DNA of 64,000 nt from CAWEPK01 sp963835595 (GTDB taxonomy: Bacteria; Desulfobacterota; Syntrophorhabdia; Syntrophorhabdales; WCHB1-27): assembly GCA_963835595.1 (NCBI GenBank), contig CAWIGL010000002.1:1612001-1676000 (forward strand), written 5' to 3'. Shown here piece by piece: positions 44,096 through 54,293 of this stretch. Under the pieces are notes generated by a model that searched no databases, had not been told where the DNA came from, and saw only the letters and a list, made by a program, of their open reading frames with translations. Made by a program: the position numbers and the translations under genes. How positions within the stretch are numbered: position 1 is the first letter of the stretch; each line of letters starts with the position of its first letter.

Positions 44096-44882
44096 TCAGC
44101 CGGCGGCGGAGTCGCGCATATATTCTTCGAATGTTTTGACATGGGCCTCAAGGGTCTGTATCTCGCCGTAAAGGAGGGAGACGTCCCCTTCCAGGTCCTT
44201 GTCCGCGCTGTGCTTCAGGATGTGGCGGCACAGCCCCCCGATAACCACCATCCGGTTGCGGAAGTTGTGGGCCGTCTCCTGTATGACCTTCTGCTGCCTT
44301 ACGCAGGACATCGTAAACCGGTCGAAGAGCTGCATCTTTCCGGCGACCGAGCCGATAAGGTATCCGATAATCTTGAGGTATTCGAACTCTTGCTCTGAGA
44401 GGGGCACGCCGCTCTCGCCCGAATCGACGACGAGGACGCCTATCTTCCTCCGCTCCCCTGTTATCGAGTCGGTGTAGCCGAAGGGGACGACGGCCTTTAC
44501 CTTGACCGCCCGTTTCAGCGTGTGCTTATAGCCGTCGCTCTGGCGCTCGTCCGTAAGGTTTACCGGCTCTCCCTCTTCAAAGATCTTCCATACCACGCTC
44601 TCCCGCGAGATGGGCGTCCCCTCAAGAGGGGCTCTCGTATTGGCCGCTCCAATACCGGAGGACAAGCTCGCCTCCGTCGAGAACGGCGCACCTGGCCCTT
44701 TTGCCGAGTCTGCGGGCGAGATGGTCCACGGCGTCGAACATGATCGTTTCCGGGCTGGCGCTCGCATTGATTAACTGCGCTATATCGAGAATGTCCTCGC
44801 AGCGGCCTGCAAGGCCCGGCTCCCTGTCTTCCGCCTTGTAGCCCGGCTCCTCCGGCGCGTTCCTGTTTTCCCCCGCCCCCAT
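44096..44882 (-). CDS. GAF-domain sensor with H-box-like C-terminus (frameshifted)
   Basis: Two frames join if one G is removed from GGGG at 44628-44631, giving about 260 aa. Residues ~25-180 look like a GAF domain (ILDIAQLINASASPETIMFD, VKVKAVVPFGYTDS, KIGVLVVDSGESG). The C-terminal helix VIQETAHNFRNRMVVIGGL resembles the phospho-accepting H box of histidine kinases, but no ATPase domain follows. It may be a phosphotransfer or signalling protein acting with a separate kinase or the receiver protein at 39754. It converges with xfp, 56 nt apart. Confidence 0.7.
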
Positions 44883-45072
44883 GTCTTGCCCCCTTGGGTG
44901 ATCCGGTTGCTGAAAAAGTATACTACAATTTCACGGCGCCGGCCGAAGCCGCTTAAGGACTCGGTCTTTTTGTGCGTGAAAGGCAGGACTATCCTGAAAG
45001 TCATCCGCCTCTCCCGGCTTGCGCCGCGTGCCCGATCCTCACGGCTCTCCTGTGTCGCCTTCGTAAGCACGA

Positions 45073-46242
45073 TCAGAACAACCTCCAGACGGAATCGACT
45101 GCCCTGCCCTGCTTGAAGCGGCCGTACCGATAACAGAGCGGGTAGAGGATCGCAAGACCGAGGAGCCAGACGCCGTACATCGCCGCCGGGCCGGCCCCGC
45201 CCCTGAAGAGTAGGCCGAGAAGGGCGTATACCCAGAGGTGGACGAGATAGAAGAACAGCGCCGTCCGGCCGAATACGAGGAGCGGGTTGTAAGGGCTGCG
45301 AAGGCGCCCCCCGGTCCGCTTCCAGGAGGCTATAATAAGAAAATTGATGCCCAGCGTGAGCGTCAGGAAGGCAAGGCTGGGGGGATACTTCACCACGTCG
45401 AGAAAACCCATCCAGCCTGCCCTTATCTCAGCGAGGTTTCCGAAGCCGCCGGAGAGCCTGATCAGGATGAAGAGGGCGCACGTTCCGAGACCTGCAAAGA
45501 GGGCGACTTTCCCCGCAGCGCGGCTATCGGCCAGAAGCAGCCTCCCGAAGAGGAGCCCCAGTCCCGTGACCCCGAGCCAGGGTATCACGGGGTAGAGCAC
45601 TACGATCGCGTCCGTATGCCCCGGAACGAGAAGCGCCCTGACGAGCGGCGAATAGAGCGTTTTTGCGTGGTCCGGACCCGATACGGCAACCTGCGCGCCG
45701 ACTATAGCGGCCAGACTGACCAGACCGATCAGCCACGCCGGCAGCCTTTGGAAGAAGGCCCAGAATACGAGGGAGCCGCCGAGGGAAAAGAGCACGCCCA
45801 GATAGACAGCGGCTTCCGTCCCCCCTCCCGGCATCGGGCCGCCCCTGATTACCTCTGCGTCGGGGCGTACTGAGAGGTCCCCTATCATCCAGGCGCTGTT
45901 CTCGACAACGAGCTGCAAGAGGATAAGCAGGAGACCCCTGATTACGAGGGAGCGCGTTATCCGGCCGGCCGTCCATCCTGCGCTGCGGCGGCCGTCCGCG
46001 AATAATACCACGCCTACGCCCATGAGCAGGAAGAAGCCCGGCGCGCATATATGGGTAATCCAGCGCGTCCAGAACCAGAGCGCATCCGGGTAGGCGGGCA
46101 AGGACGCGCCCCACAGCTCCCGTGAATGGACCCTGGCGATGAAATAGCTCGCATGGTCTACGGCCATCACCACCATGATAAGCCCCCGGTGCGCGTCGAG
46201 GGCAAGGAGGCGCCGGCCCGTAGAAAGCGGCGAACGGCTCAT
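45073..46242 (-). CDS. DUF1624/acyltransferase-like multispan membrane protein
   Basis: About 389 aa with ten or more predicted membrane helices. The opening RLLALDAHRGLIMVVMAVDH is the hallmark of DUF1624 and heparan-alpha-glucosaminide acetyltransferase-like proteins; the His of VDHA is usual there. The later helices hold PVIPWLGVTGLGLLFG and VFGRTALFFYLVHLW. ATG 46242 is chosen at that conserved start; an upstream in-frame ATG adds 24 doubtful residues. The function (possibly membrane acyl transfer) is not established. Confidence 0.8.
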   Translation of the reverse strand: MSRSPLSTGRRLLALDAHRGLIMVVMAVDHASYFIARVHSRELWGASLPAYPDALWFWTRWITHICAPGFFLLMGVGVVLFADGRRSAGWTAGRITRSLVIRGLLLILLQLVVENSAWMIGDLSVRPDAEVIRGGPMPGGGTEAAVYLGVLFSLGGSLVFWAFFQRLPAWLIGLVSLAAIVGAQVAVSGPDHAKTLYSPLVRALLVPGHTDAIVVLYPVIPWLGVTGLGLLFGRLLLADSRAAGKVALFAGLGTCALFILIRLSGGFGNLAEIRAGWMGFLDVVKYPPSLAFLTLTLGINFLIIASWKRTGGRLRSPYNPLLVFGRTALFFYLVHLWVYALLGLLFRGGAGPAAMYGVWLLGLAILYPLCYRYGRFKQGRAVDSVWRLF

Positions 46243-46300
46243 ATGGCTATAATGTAATCCGTCCGGCCGCCGTCCAGATGAGGCCGTCTGCAAATTTTTG

Positions 46301-46329
46301 TTGACAACCGTCAAAAAAGCAGATTATAG
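46301..46329 (+). promoter_or_regulatory. Promoter of the MarR gene with a palindrome on the -35
   Basis: TTGACA (46301-46306), 17-bp spacer, TTATAG (46324-46329). The -35 is part of a palindrome TTGAC-N4-GTCAA (46301-46314), a plausible site for autorepression by the MarR product. It lies in the divergent gap to the DUF1624 gene. Confidence 0.6.
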
Positions 46330-46394
46330 TTGGTGCAGAAATATTTTATATACCGATATTCTCTGTACATATTGTCAGGAAGGGAAGGAGACCG

Positions 46395-46871
46395 ATGCGG
46401 AATACGGGCCGGGATTTCGAGATTTCCGAGACGGTCCAATCCCTCCGCCGGATCTTCAAGGCCATTCAGGATTACTCCCAGGACGTATCGGGCAGCTTCG
46501 GGATCACCGGCCCTCAGCTTTGGGCGCTCAAGACCATCGCCGAGCACGAGGCCCTGCCCCTCGGCGAGCTCGGCAGGAAGATGTACCTCCATCCCAGCAC
46601 CGTTACCGGGGTGGTAGACCGGCTTGAAGCCAAAGGGTACGTATCGAGGGACAGGGACACGGAGGACAGAAGGGTCGTCAAGGTCAGCCTGACTGCCGAC
46701 GGCAAGCAACTGGCCAAGAGGGCGCCCAATCCCGTCCAGGGGAAGATGATTTACGGCCTGCGGAATCTGGACGGCGCGGAGCTGCACGTTGTCTTCGAAT
46801 CCGTGAAGAAACTGGCGGAAATCGTCGAGGCGGAGAACGTGGAAGTCACCTTTTTTTTCGACAAGGAATGA
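46395..46871 (+). CDS. MarR-family transcriptional regulator
   Basis: 158 aa winged-helix regulator. The core reads GITGPQLWALKTIAEHEALP, LGELGRKMYLHPSTVTGVVD (recognition helix) and the wing DRDTEDRRVVKVSLTADG, with the C-terminal dimerisation helix. An AAGGAGACC site precedes the ATG. Targets could be the divergent membrane protein or the downstream pal copy; the sequence does not decide. Confidence 0.9.
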   Translation: MRNTGRDFEISETVQSLRRIFKAIQDYSQDVSGSFGITGPQLWALKTIAEHEALPLGELGRKMYLHPSTVTGVVDRLEAKGYVSRDRDTEDRRVVKVSLTADGKQLAKRAPNPVQGKMIYGLRNLDGAELHVVFESVKKLAEIVEAENVEVTFFFDKE

Positions 46872-46928
46872 GATGGTTCTGAAACGATGGGAAGCGAATT
46901 TCATCAAAAACAATAAGGAGGCAAGATA

Positions 46929-47460
46929 ATGGGTCTTAGATCGGCAGGGTTATTCGTTCTAATCGTATGTGCTCGTCGTCTCTCTGGGCGCGTGCAGCAG
47001 CTCTACGAAGGCCACGAAGAGCCAGCCGCCGGCGCAAACCGCACAGGCGGCGTCGAAGCCCACCCCGGCGGGGAATACGGGGCGCGCGATGCCCTCGACA
47101 ATGGCAGGGAAGGAGGATGGCGCGGCGATGCTCAAGGACGTCCATTTCGACTTCGACAGGTATACCATAAGACCTGCGGATACCCAGATACTTAAACAGG
47201 ACTATGCCTGGTTAAAGGCGCACCCCACGGCCCATGTAACGATCGAAGGCAATTGCGACGAGCGGGGCAGCATAGAATACAACCTCGCCCTCGGCCAGAA
47301 GCGGGCCGACGCCGCCAAGAGCTTCCTGGAGACCCTTGGGGTGCAGGGCAAGACGCTCAAGACGGTGAGCTACGGGAAGGAAAAACCGATCGACCCCGGC
47401 CATGACGAGGCGGCATGGGCGAAGAACAGAAGGGCGCATATGGCGCCGGACAAGCTGTAG
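46929..47460 (+). CDS. Pal-like lipoprotein (copy 2, frameshifted)
   Basis: A strong AAGGAGG precedes ATG 46929 (MGLRSAGLFVLIV). One surplus base near 46968 breaks the signal peptide; the corrected frame continues VLVVSLGACSSSTKATK with a lipobox. The OmpA-like domain follows: VHFDFDRYTIRPADTQIL, IEGNCDERGSIEYNLALGQK and AWAKNRRAHMAP. The mature part is very close to Pal copy 1. The Ala/Pro-rich linker differs. It is likely an outer-membrane peptidoglycan anchor. Confidence 0.88.
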
Positions 47461-47727
47461 TCCAATAGAGTATATTAAGACGCGCAAACTTTGCCGGACC
47501 GGTTACTGGTGCAGCTTGGGGGAGGCTGGTAAAGGGGGCGGCCTTCCCCAAGCGCCGGTTCTTTAGCCTGACAAGGGCGACCCGCTTTTTGCCCGGGTCC
47601 GTCCGGGACTTGCTTCCGCGGCAGGTAAAAGCGGGGCCTCTACTACATTATCCTGTGTCCTGCTTTTTTGTGATATTCTTTAGCCCTGGCATACAGCTTC
47701 CCGGCGCTATAGGTTTTATTGATATCG

Positions 47728-49524
47728 ATGGCATCGAAGACCGACAACTCGATTCGTCGCAGAAGGATCAGGAGCATCTGGCGGGGGACGCTGATCGGCA
47801 TCCTGATCGGCGTCGTATCGGGGCTTGGCGCCATACTCTTCAATTTCCTGCTCAAGACAGGGACGCAGTTCTTCATGGAGGACCTGGTCTCCTTCGTGCT
47901 TCCCGCGTCTGCGGCCGGAAGCCATTTCCTCGGCGTTCCGCTCTCCAGGTGGGTGATGATATTGGTCCCCGCCCTCGGAGGGCTTATCTCGGGGCTCATA
48001 GTATTCAGCTTCGCCCCGGAGGCGGAAGGGCATGGGACGGACGCTATGGTCGATGCCTTTCACAGGAAAAAAGGCGTAGTCCGCAGGCGGGTGCCGGTCA
48101 TCAAGACGATAGCCTCCGCCATAACGATAGGGTCGGGAGGCTCGGCGGGGAAGGAAGGCCCCATAGCCCAGATAGGCGCAGGCTTCGGCTCGTTTCTCGC
48201 CTCTATCCTGAGGGTGAGCGAAGGGGAGCGGCGCATCATGCTCCTTGCCGGCGCGGCGGGCGGGCTGGGCGCCATATTCAAAGCGCCCCTCGGCTCGGCC
48301 CTCTTCGTGACCGAGGTCCTTTACAGCAGGGAGGCCTTCGAGTTCGAGGCCATTATCCCTTGCATCCTCTCCTCTATCGTGGGCTTCATGGTATTCACTT
48401 ACTATAACGGCAACGATACGATCTTCCATATCCCCAGGCTCAGCCTGGCCACCCCTGCCCAGTTGCCTTTCTACGCCGTCCTCGGCATTATTTGCACGGT
48501 CGCGGGCCTCCTCTACGTCCGCTTCTTCTATGGGATGCGCGACAGGTTTTTCAAGCGGATCAACCTCCCGAGCCACGTGAAGCCGGCAATCGGGGGCCTG
48601 ATGCTGGGGCTTCTCGCCGTTTACCTTCCCCAGGTGCTCGGCGGCGGCTATCCGATGATCCAATCGGCCATCGACGGGCGCCTTGCCGTCCCGCTCATGG
48701 CTGCCCTCGTTTTCGCCAAGATCGCCGCCACGTCGTTTACGATAAGTTCAGGGGGGAGCGGCGGTGTCTTTGCCCCTTCTCTCTTCATAGGCTCGATGCT
48801 CGGCGGCGCTTTCGGGGGCATCTGCCACGCCTTCTTCCCCAACATCGTGACCGAGCCGTCGGCTTTCGTCCTCGTCGGCATGGGGGGGTTCTTCGCAGGG
48901 GTGGCGAAGGTGCCTATAGCAGCCCTCATCATGGTCGCAGAAATGACGGGGGGATACAGCCTCATCGTGCCGATGATGATCGTCTCGTCCCTATCCTATC
49001 TGCTCCTAGGGAAGGTCTCGCTTTACGAGAAACAGGTGCCGACCAGGGTCGATTCGCCCGCGCATATCGGTGATTTCGCAGTCGATATCATGGAGAGCCT
49101 AACGGTCAGGGACGCCGTCCCGGAGGGCCGGCAGGCGCAGACTATCCCGGAGAATATGCCTTTCGAGCAGATCCTCCAGCACATGCTCGGCTCCAGCCAG
49201 CAGGATTTTCCCGTTGTCGATAACGACGAGAAGCTGAAAGGGATCATCTCCCTGACGGACCTGCGCGAAGCTATGGCGGATAAGGAGCTTCACCGCCTTC
49301 TCCTGGCCAGGGACGTCGCCATCGAGGGGGTGGTCACCGTCACGATGGACGATACCCTCAACGAGGCCTTGCGCATCATGGCCGCGCTCGACGTGAGGGA
49401 GTTGCCGGTAGTGAACGGGAAAGACCAGAGAAATGTCGTCTCCATAGTGAGCAGGAAGGACATAACCCGCGCGTACCACGTGGAGATGGAGCGCGCGAGA
49501 AAGCCCTCGTCAGGCAGATCGTAA
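47728..49524 (+). CDS. ClC-family chloride channel/antiporter with CBS domains
   Basis: 598 aa. The membrane part (about residues 20-430) shows the ClC signatures: GSGGSAGKEGPIAQIG with the gating Glu after GK, GAAGGLGAIFKAPLGSALFV, and SSGGSGGVFAPSLFIG. Two C-terminal CBS domains follow (about 460-590: ILQHMLGSSQQDFPVVDN and EALRIMAALDVRELPVVNG), which may sense nucleotides. The Glu suggests H+/Cl- exchange or a gated channel. Start ATG 47728; an upstream TTG is in frame. Confidence 0.92.
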   Translation: MASKTDNSIRRRRIRSIWRGTLIGILIGVVSGLGAILFNFLLKTGTQFFMEDLVSFVLPASAAGSHFLGVPLSRWVMILVPALGGLISGLIVFSFAPEAEGHGTDAMVDAFHRKKGVVRRRVPVIKTIASAITIGSGGSAGKEGPIAQIGAGFGSFLASILRVSEGERRIMLLAGAAGGLGAIFKAPLGSALFVTEVLYSREAFEFEAIIPCILSSIVGFMVFTYYNGNDTIFHIPRLSLATPAQLPFYAVLGIICTVAGLLYVRFFYGMRDRFFKRINLPSHVKPAIGGLMLGLLAVYLPQVLGGGYPMIQSAIDGRLAVPLMAALVFAKIAATSFTISSGGSGGVFAPSLFIGSMLGGAFGGICHAFFPNIVTEPSAFVLVGMGGFFAGVAKVPIAALIMVAEMTGGYSLIVPMMIVSSLSYLLLGKVSLYEKQVPTRVDSPAHIGDFAVDIMESLTVRDAVPEGRQAQTIPENMPFEQILQHMLGSSQQDFPVVDNDEKLKGIISLTDLREAMADKELHRLLLARDVAIEGVVTVTMDDTLNEALRIMAALDVRELPVVNGKDQRNVVSIVSRKDITRAYHVEMERARKPSSGRS

Positions 49525-49539
49525 GACGTGAGAATTGCG

Positions 49540-49573
49540 GATGCCCTCACGCCCGTCAGGGCGCGCATCCATA
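49540..49573. terminator. GC-rich hairpin between convergent clc and tolB
   Basis: GGATGCCCT and AGGGCGCGCATCC form an imperfect stem around CACGCCCGTC. No T run follows on either strand, so factor-independent termination is uncertain. Its position between two convergent stop codons makes a terminator role reasonable. Confidence 0.3.
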
Positions 49574-49644
49574 AGAGGGCAGGAAGACGACCGCCGGAAA
49601 TGCCGGAAACGATGGGGATACGCCCTTCCTCGTACAGCCCCCCT

Positions 49645-50919
49645 TCAAGGCATGAATTTCGGCTGGCTCTCGTCGGCCCCGGTGAACTTAAGCTCCCTTT
49701 TGTTTTCGCCGTTGCTCAACATCAGGTGGATGGAGGTCTTTCTTCCTTTCTGCGAGGAATATAGGATATACCTGCCGCAGGGCGAGAACTGGGGTGAATC
49801 GTTGATGCCTCCGTCCGTCAGCACCCGCGCGTCCGAGCCGTCGGGCTTCATCACGCATATCTCAAGCGCCCCTTCCGTCTTCGACACGAAGGCGATCGAG
49901 TCCCCTTTCGGCGAGAAGGCCGGCGCGGTATTGTAATTGCCTGAATACGTGAGCCTCTTGATATCCCCGGTAGCCAGGTCGTCCATGTAGATGTTCACCC
50001 CTCCGTGCATGTCTGAGACGAAGAGCATCTTCTTTCCGTCGGCGCTGAGCGCGGGGGAGGCTCAGGATGGCCTCCTTTCGCAAAAGGTCCCTCCGCTCCT
50101 TCGTCTCGACGTTGGCCGCAACGATAGTCGATGTCTTTCCGAAAATGTGGCTGTAGACAACGGTATGGGCGTCCATCCAGCTCGACCCTACCTTCGTCCC
50201 TCCCCTCCTGTCCGAATAGACCTGATCGTTCGTTACGAGGTCGAAGACGTAGAGGTCGGGCTGGCCGTGCCTGTAAGACGTAAATGCCAGATACCTCCCG
50301 TCGGGCGATACCGAGGGCGAGACGACGATGGTCCGCTGGTCGGTCAGCTTCCTTATGCCGTGGCCGTCGAGGTCTGCCACGTAGACGTCCCTCTTTCGCC
50401 CCTTTCCCGCTGCGAAGAGGACCCTGGAGCTCATGATGCCCTTCTCGCCCGTCACCGCCTGTATGATCTCGTCGGCGAGCCTGTGGACGACCCTCCTCCA
50501 CTCGGAAGGGGACGCCCGGTATCGCTTCGCAAAGGAAAGCGTGCCGTCGCTCGTGTCGTAGAGATAGGCCTCCAGCGTAAGGTCGTTGCCGTTCTCCTTC
50601 ACGAGGGCCTTGCAGAGAAACTCCACACCGAGGGACCGCCACCGGTCGAACTTTATGCTGTCCCTGTCCACGCCCTCGCCCAACATGCCGCTGTCCATGA
50701 GGGAGCGGGGCGCGACATCGAAGAAGCCGGAGAAATCGAGGTCCCGGCAGAGAAGGTCGCTTATCTCGGGCCTCGGCTTCTCCGCGCCTGCGAAGGGCGG
50801 CACAGCGATGACGAACTTCTTGTAAGGCTGGCCGTAAACGTCGAAATATACCTTGGCCTCCCCGGCTGCCTCGAAAAATGCGAGGACAAAGAAGAGGATA
50901 ACGGATGCGAGCTTATTCA
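49645..50919 (-). CDS. tolB: Periplasmic protein TolB (one-base frameshift)
   Basis: TolB is the periplasmic beta-propeller that binds Pal in the Tol-Pal cell-envelope system. A GTG start (NKLASVILFFVLAFFEAAGEAK) gives a signal peptide. The N-terminal domain has KKFVIAVPPFAGAEK and the propeller blades RKLTDQRTIVVSPSVSPDGR and AFTSYRHGQPDLYVFD. At 50053-50057 one surplus base in a G5 run (C5 on the coding strand) breaks the frame; it resumes as LPALSADGKKMLFVSDMHGG and runs to the stop at 49645. The length is about 424 aa. Confidence 0.9.
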
Positions 50920-51078
50920 CGATGCATTCCGTCGACCGTCTCTGCCCCGCCGGTTTGACCTTCCCCGCATCTCTTGCGGAAAACGGGAGCGCCGTCTTCT
51001 GAATGGGGGCTCCTCCGGGCGTTTGCTTGTTACGGAGGGGACGGGTTCTTTCCATGAGGAGCCCCCTTGATCGCAGAT

Positions 51079-51699
51079 TTAGCGCCGATCCGTCACGGGC
51101 GGGGCAAAGGCGACCCCTGCGTCCCTGCCCGCCGGGACCGGCATGTGGCTCATCACCGGAAGGTAGATGTTGAAGGTGACCTCTGCGGCCCTGAGAGACG
51201 CCCTGAAGCAGCCGTCGTGCTCTTCGACGATGCTGCGGACATTCGATAAGGGACGCATCGCGTTATCGTACCCGGGGCCTGCAAGGCATATCCTCCCGCC
51301 CCCTCTCGCTGCCGCATGGAAGGAGAAAAGGGCGCACTCGTTGTCTGCCTTGTCCGATATGAGACCTGCATCGAGGGGCAGAAGGGTCGTGAGGACCGTC
51401 GTGCTTCCGCCCGGCGTAAGGCGGCTCGCGCACTCGACGAGGGTGAAAAATACGGCCGCTATCTGGTGGGGGTCCCCCATTACAGGCAGCACGCTGTCGC
51501 CGATGGCCGCCCGCAGCCTGGTCCTTTCATCGGGTGCAAGCAGCCTGATGAGGCGACTGATGCAGGCGTTCAGGTCGAGCGGCTCGGGCCTTGCGACCCT
51601 TCCGCCCCCATCCGGCGTCTCGCGGCAGATGGGACCTATCGCCCCGCCCGTTTTCGACCCCGTTGCTTCTCCTGGGTTTATCCGTATATAGGCTTCCAT
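51079..51699 (-). CDS. Degenerate histidine-kinase-like ATPase domain protein
   Basis: 206 aa. It resembles a lone GHKL ATPase domain: LDLNACISRLIRLLAPDE, then GDPHQIAAVFFTLVECASRL where kinases have the N box (VFFTLVECA instead of VLLNLxxNA; the key Asn is absent). A GYDNAM stretch may replace a glycine box, and NVRSIVEEHDGCFRASLRAA resembles the last strand-helix part. With the metal-binding Asn missing it is probably not a kinase. AAGGAG precedes the ATG. No sensor is fused. Confidence 0.6.
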   Translation of the reverse strand: MEAYIRINPGEATGSKTGGAIGPICRETPDGGGRVARPEPLDLNACISRLIRLLAPDERTRLRAAIGDSVLPVMGDPHQIAAVFFTLVECASRLTPGGSTTVLTTLLPLDAGLISDKADNECALFSFHAAARGGGRICLAGPGYDNAMRPLSNVRSIVEEHDGCFRASLRAAEVTFNIYLPVMSHMPVPAGRDAGVAFAPPVTDRR

Positions 51700-51828
51700 A
51701 GATTACTCCTTATGGTTCATCACAGTGGCATAAACCTTCCCGCTTTTCCCTCCTTTCGACGCCGGGAGCCGCAGCCCGTTGGCGAGCAGGATGGGGCCGG
51801 GCATCGCAAGGGCGAGCTTACGTGAGGT

Positions 51829-52113
51829 TCAGGAAGAAACGGGGGGACCCCTGTAAGAATAGCTTGAGACGACGAACGATTCGGCATATGGCGCCGCTGC
51901 GTCTGGAACGAGCTCGACAGTCTCACGGGAGAACGGCGGCGCATCGACGCAGTTGACGAACGCAATAGAGTCGCTTGTATCCTGGGCATAGTGCGCCTGA
52001 TTGTCCGGGGCGCCCGTTTCAACCGTTATGAGCCTTCTTGCAGGCAGCAGCGCGAGCAGCGCTACAAGAACGATGGTGAGGCTGAATGACGCTCGAAGAA
52101 GACGGCCGGTCAT
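51829..52113 (-). CDS. Small secreted or membrane-anchored protein, unknown
   Basis: 94 aa from ATG 52113: MTGRLLRASFSLTIVLVALL forms one strong N-terminal hydrophobic helix, followed by a ~65-residue soluble part. No family is recognised. The ATG overlaps the stop of another small open frame upstream in ATGA fashion. Compositionally plausible but unproven. Confidence 0.4.
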   Translation of the reverse strand: MTGRLLRASFSLTIVLVALLALLPARRLITVETGAPDNQAHYAQDTSDSIAFVNCVDAPPFSRETVELVPDAAAPYAESFVVSSYSYRGPPVSS

Positions 52114-52400
52114 CGAGGAGCATCTTCCCATATTTTGTGCCCCTCCACGCACAAAGAAGGGTGAAGCAACGGCTGTGCCACAACGCCGGATGCACCATAA
52201 GTACCCGATATCGCGGATGTCTCCCTTTCTCCCCCTGCCTGCCGAATTCGACAAAACCGTCGCGGCGCGGCGGCGGAATCGACCGGATTGTCGAATCCCG
52301 CCGCCCTCAGGTATATCGTCTTGCCCACATAAGAGAACGGGTACACTGGGACAATTCCTAGGTTGACATTGCCGTTGCCTTCCGGCTCTACTCGCGGCAC
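52110..52400 (-). CDS. Doubtful small open frame next to the CRISPR array
   Basis: 96 codons, whose stop forms an ATGA overlap with the next small gene. No family or ribosome site is seen; its start lies 3 nt from the last CRISPR repeat. It could be chance. Apart from it the stretch 52114-52402 holds nothing recognisable. Confidence 0.2.
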   Translation of the reverse strand: MPRVEPEGNGNVNLGIVPVYPFSYVGKTIYLRAAGFDNPVDSAAAPRRFCRIRQAGGERETSAISGTYGASGVVAQPLLHPSLCVEGHKIWEDAPR

Positions 52401-52402
52401 TA

Positions 52403-53041
<639 letters not shown>

Positions 53042-53059
53042 ACTGAAAAAGCCTCGATT

Positions 53060-53332
53060 TTACGGCACCCGGACCAGAAAGAGGCCCTCGAAGTCTTGAA
53101 CTGACCGCGCCGTCTGCCCCCAACTGCGGATGCTAAAGCCTTGTTCATTGTCGCTCCTGTAAATCATGACGCAACCGCCCTCTCCGGCCTGCATGCACGC
53201 CTTATCCCAGAGGCGGTCCCGAACGGCGGCCGAGACCCTCCCCACGAATACGCCGGCTTTCGGCTCCAGAAGCCAGCGTGTCAATTCACCGCGCAACCCA
53301 GGCGGCACACGCTCAAGAATCATGACCACCAT
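53060..53332 (-). CDS. cas2: Cas2, type I-E
   Basis: 90 aa, the structural partner of Cas1 in spacer integration. VVMILERVPPGLRGELTRWL and AGVFVGRVSAAVRDRLWDKA match Cas2e (E. coli ENVPPRLRGRLAIWLLE). It overlaps cas1 by 20 nt. Its stop lies only 18 nt from the first repeat, so any leader signals longer than that must lie inside this gene. Confidence 0.95.
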   Translation of the reverse strand: MVVMILERVPPGLRGELTRWLLEPKAGVFVGRVSAAVRDRLWDKACMQAGEGGCVMIYRSDNEQGFSIRSWGQTARSVQDFEGLFLVRVP

Positions 53333-54293
53333 CGCCGGCCTCCGTTTCGTCAGGTTCCGTAGGCTGTATGCGACCGCCTTCCACCTCTCCCTCTAAAGGG
53401 TCCCACAAAGCGCCTGGGGCAGCGGCGTCGCGGTCAAAAGACCCACTGTCGCAGATTGCTGCCCGCTTCGGCAACATCAATGCCGTCTGGATATCGGGAA
53501 TAATTCTCTCCAGGAGTCTTGTCGATACAAATTTGTCGCGGCACGTCACGCGCACGCGCCGCTCCAGTCCGACCAGGTTTTCGGTGGCCGCTCGAAACGC
53601 CGCCGGGATGGTAACATCCGTCTTATAGAGATCGGCAACGTCGTATACGAAAGACAGCATCTTGCCGGTATGGATAAAGCCGAGGGCCGGTGAGAAGCCG
53701 GCCGATAAAATCGCTGCGTGACAGATGCCGTACAGGCACGCGTTAGCGGCCGACAAGGCCCGGTTTACAGGGTCCGCATTGCTCCACTTGTCACGGGTGT
53801 AATTTCGGCCCGACCAGGGCGCCCCTGTCTCCTTAGCGGCCTTGGCATATGACTCGCGAACGCGGACGCCCTCCATCCCTCGAATTTGCTGCAGGGTCAA
53901 TTGGGGATCGAAGGTCTCGGAGAACCGCAACTGGTAGAGGTTGCGCACTACCTGCATGCGCAACGCTTGATCCGCCCACATCCGGACCTGGTGGAGGAAG
54001 TTCCCGGCACTCCGGGTCTCGCCCATGCCCACCGCATAGAAGCGCACCCCCTCCTCGCCGGACCAGGCCACGAGGCACCCATGATCCGCCAGGACTGAAA
54101 CGGCAGCGTGGGTGATTGATACGCCCGGACCCAGCATCAAGAGGGCCAGATTGGCGCAGGGGACGGGAACCTTGCCGGCTTCATCATGGATGGCGATGGC
54201 CCGCGCTTCCTGGTCGATGCGACAATGTTCAACATAAAGGTAACTCCATCCGTCGCTGAACTTAGGCAAGACGTGAAGGTCTCGAATTCTCAT
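53313..54293 (-). CDS. cas1: Cas1, type I-E integrase
   Basis: 326 aa. The metal-binding residues match E. coli Cas1e in number and position: Glu 141 (RGMEGVRVR), His 208 (GFIHTGKML) and Asp 221 (YDVADLYK), with Asp 218 nearby. The N-terminal beta domain includes LLMLGPGVSITHAAV. The C-terminus has ~30 extra variable residues that overlap cas2. The start overlaps cas6e by 4 nt (ATGA). Adaptation is expected to work. Confidence 0.96.
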   Translation of the reverse strand: MRIRDLHVLPKFSDGWSYLYVEHCRIDQEARAIAIHDEAGKVPVPCANLALLMLGPGVSITHAAVSVLADHGCLVAWSGEEGVRFYAVGMGETRSAGNFLHQVRMWADQALRMQVVRNLYQLRFSETFDPQLTLQQIRGMEGVRVRESYAKAAKETGAPWSGRNYTRDKWSNADPVNRALSAANACLYGICHAAILSAGFSPALGFIHTGKMLSFVYDVADLYKTDVTIPAAFRAATENLVGLERRVRVTCRDKFVSTRLLERIIPDIQTALMLPKRAAICDSGSFDRDAAAPGALWDPLEGEVEGGRIQPTEPDETEAGDGGHDS

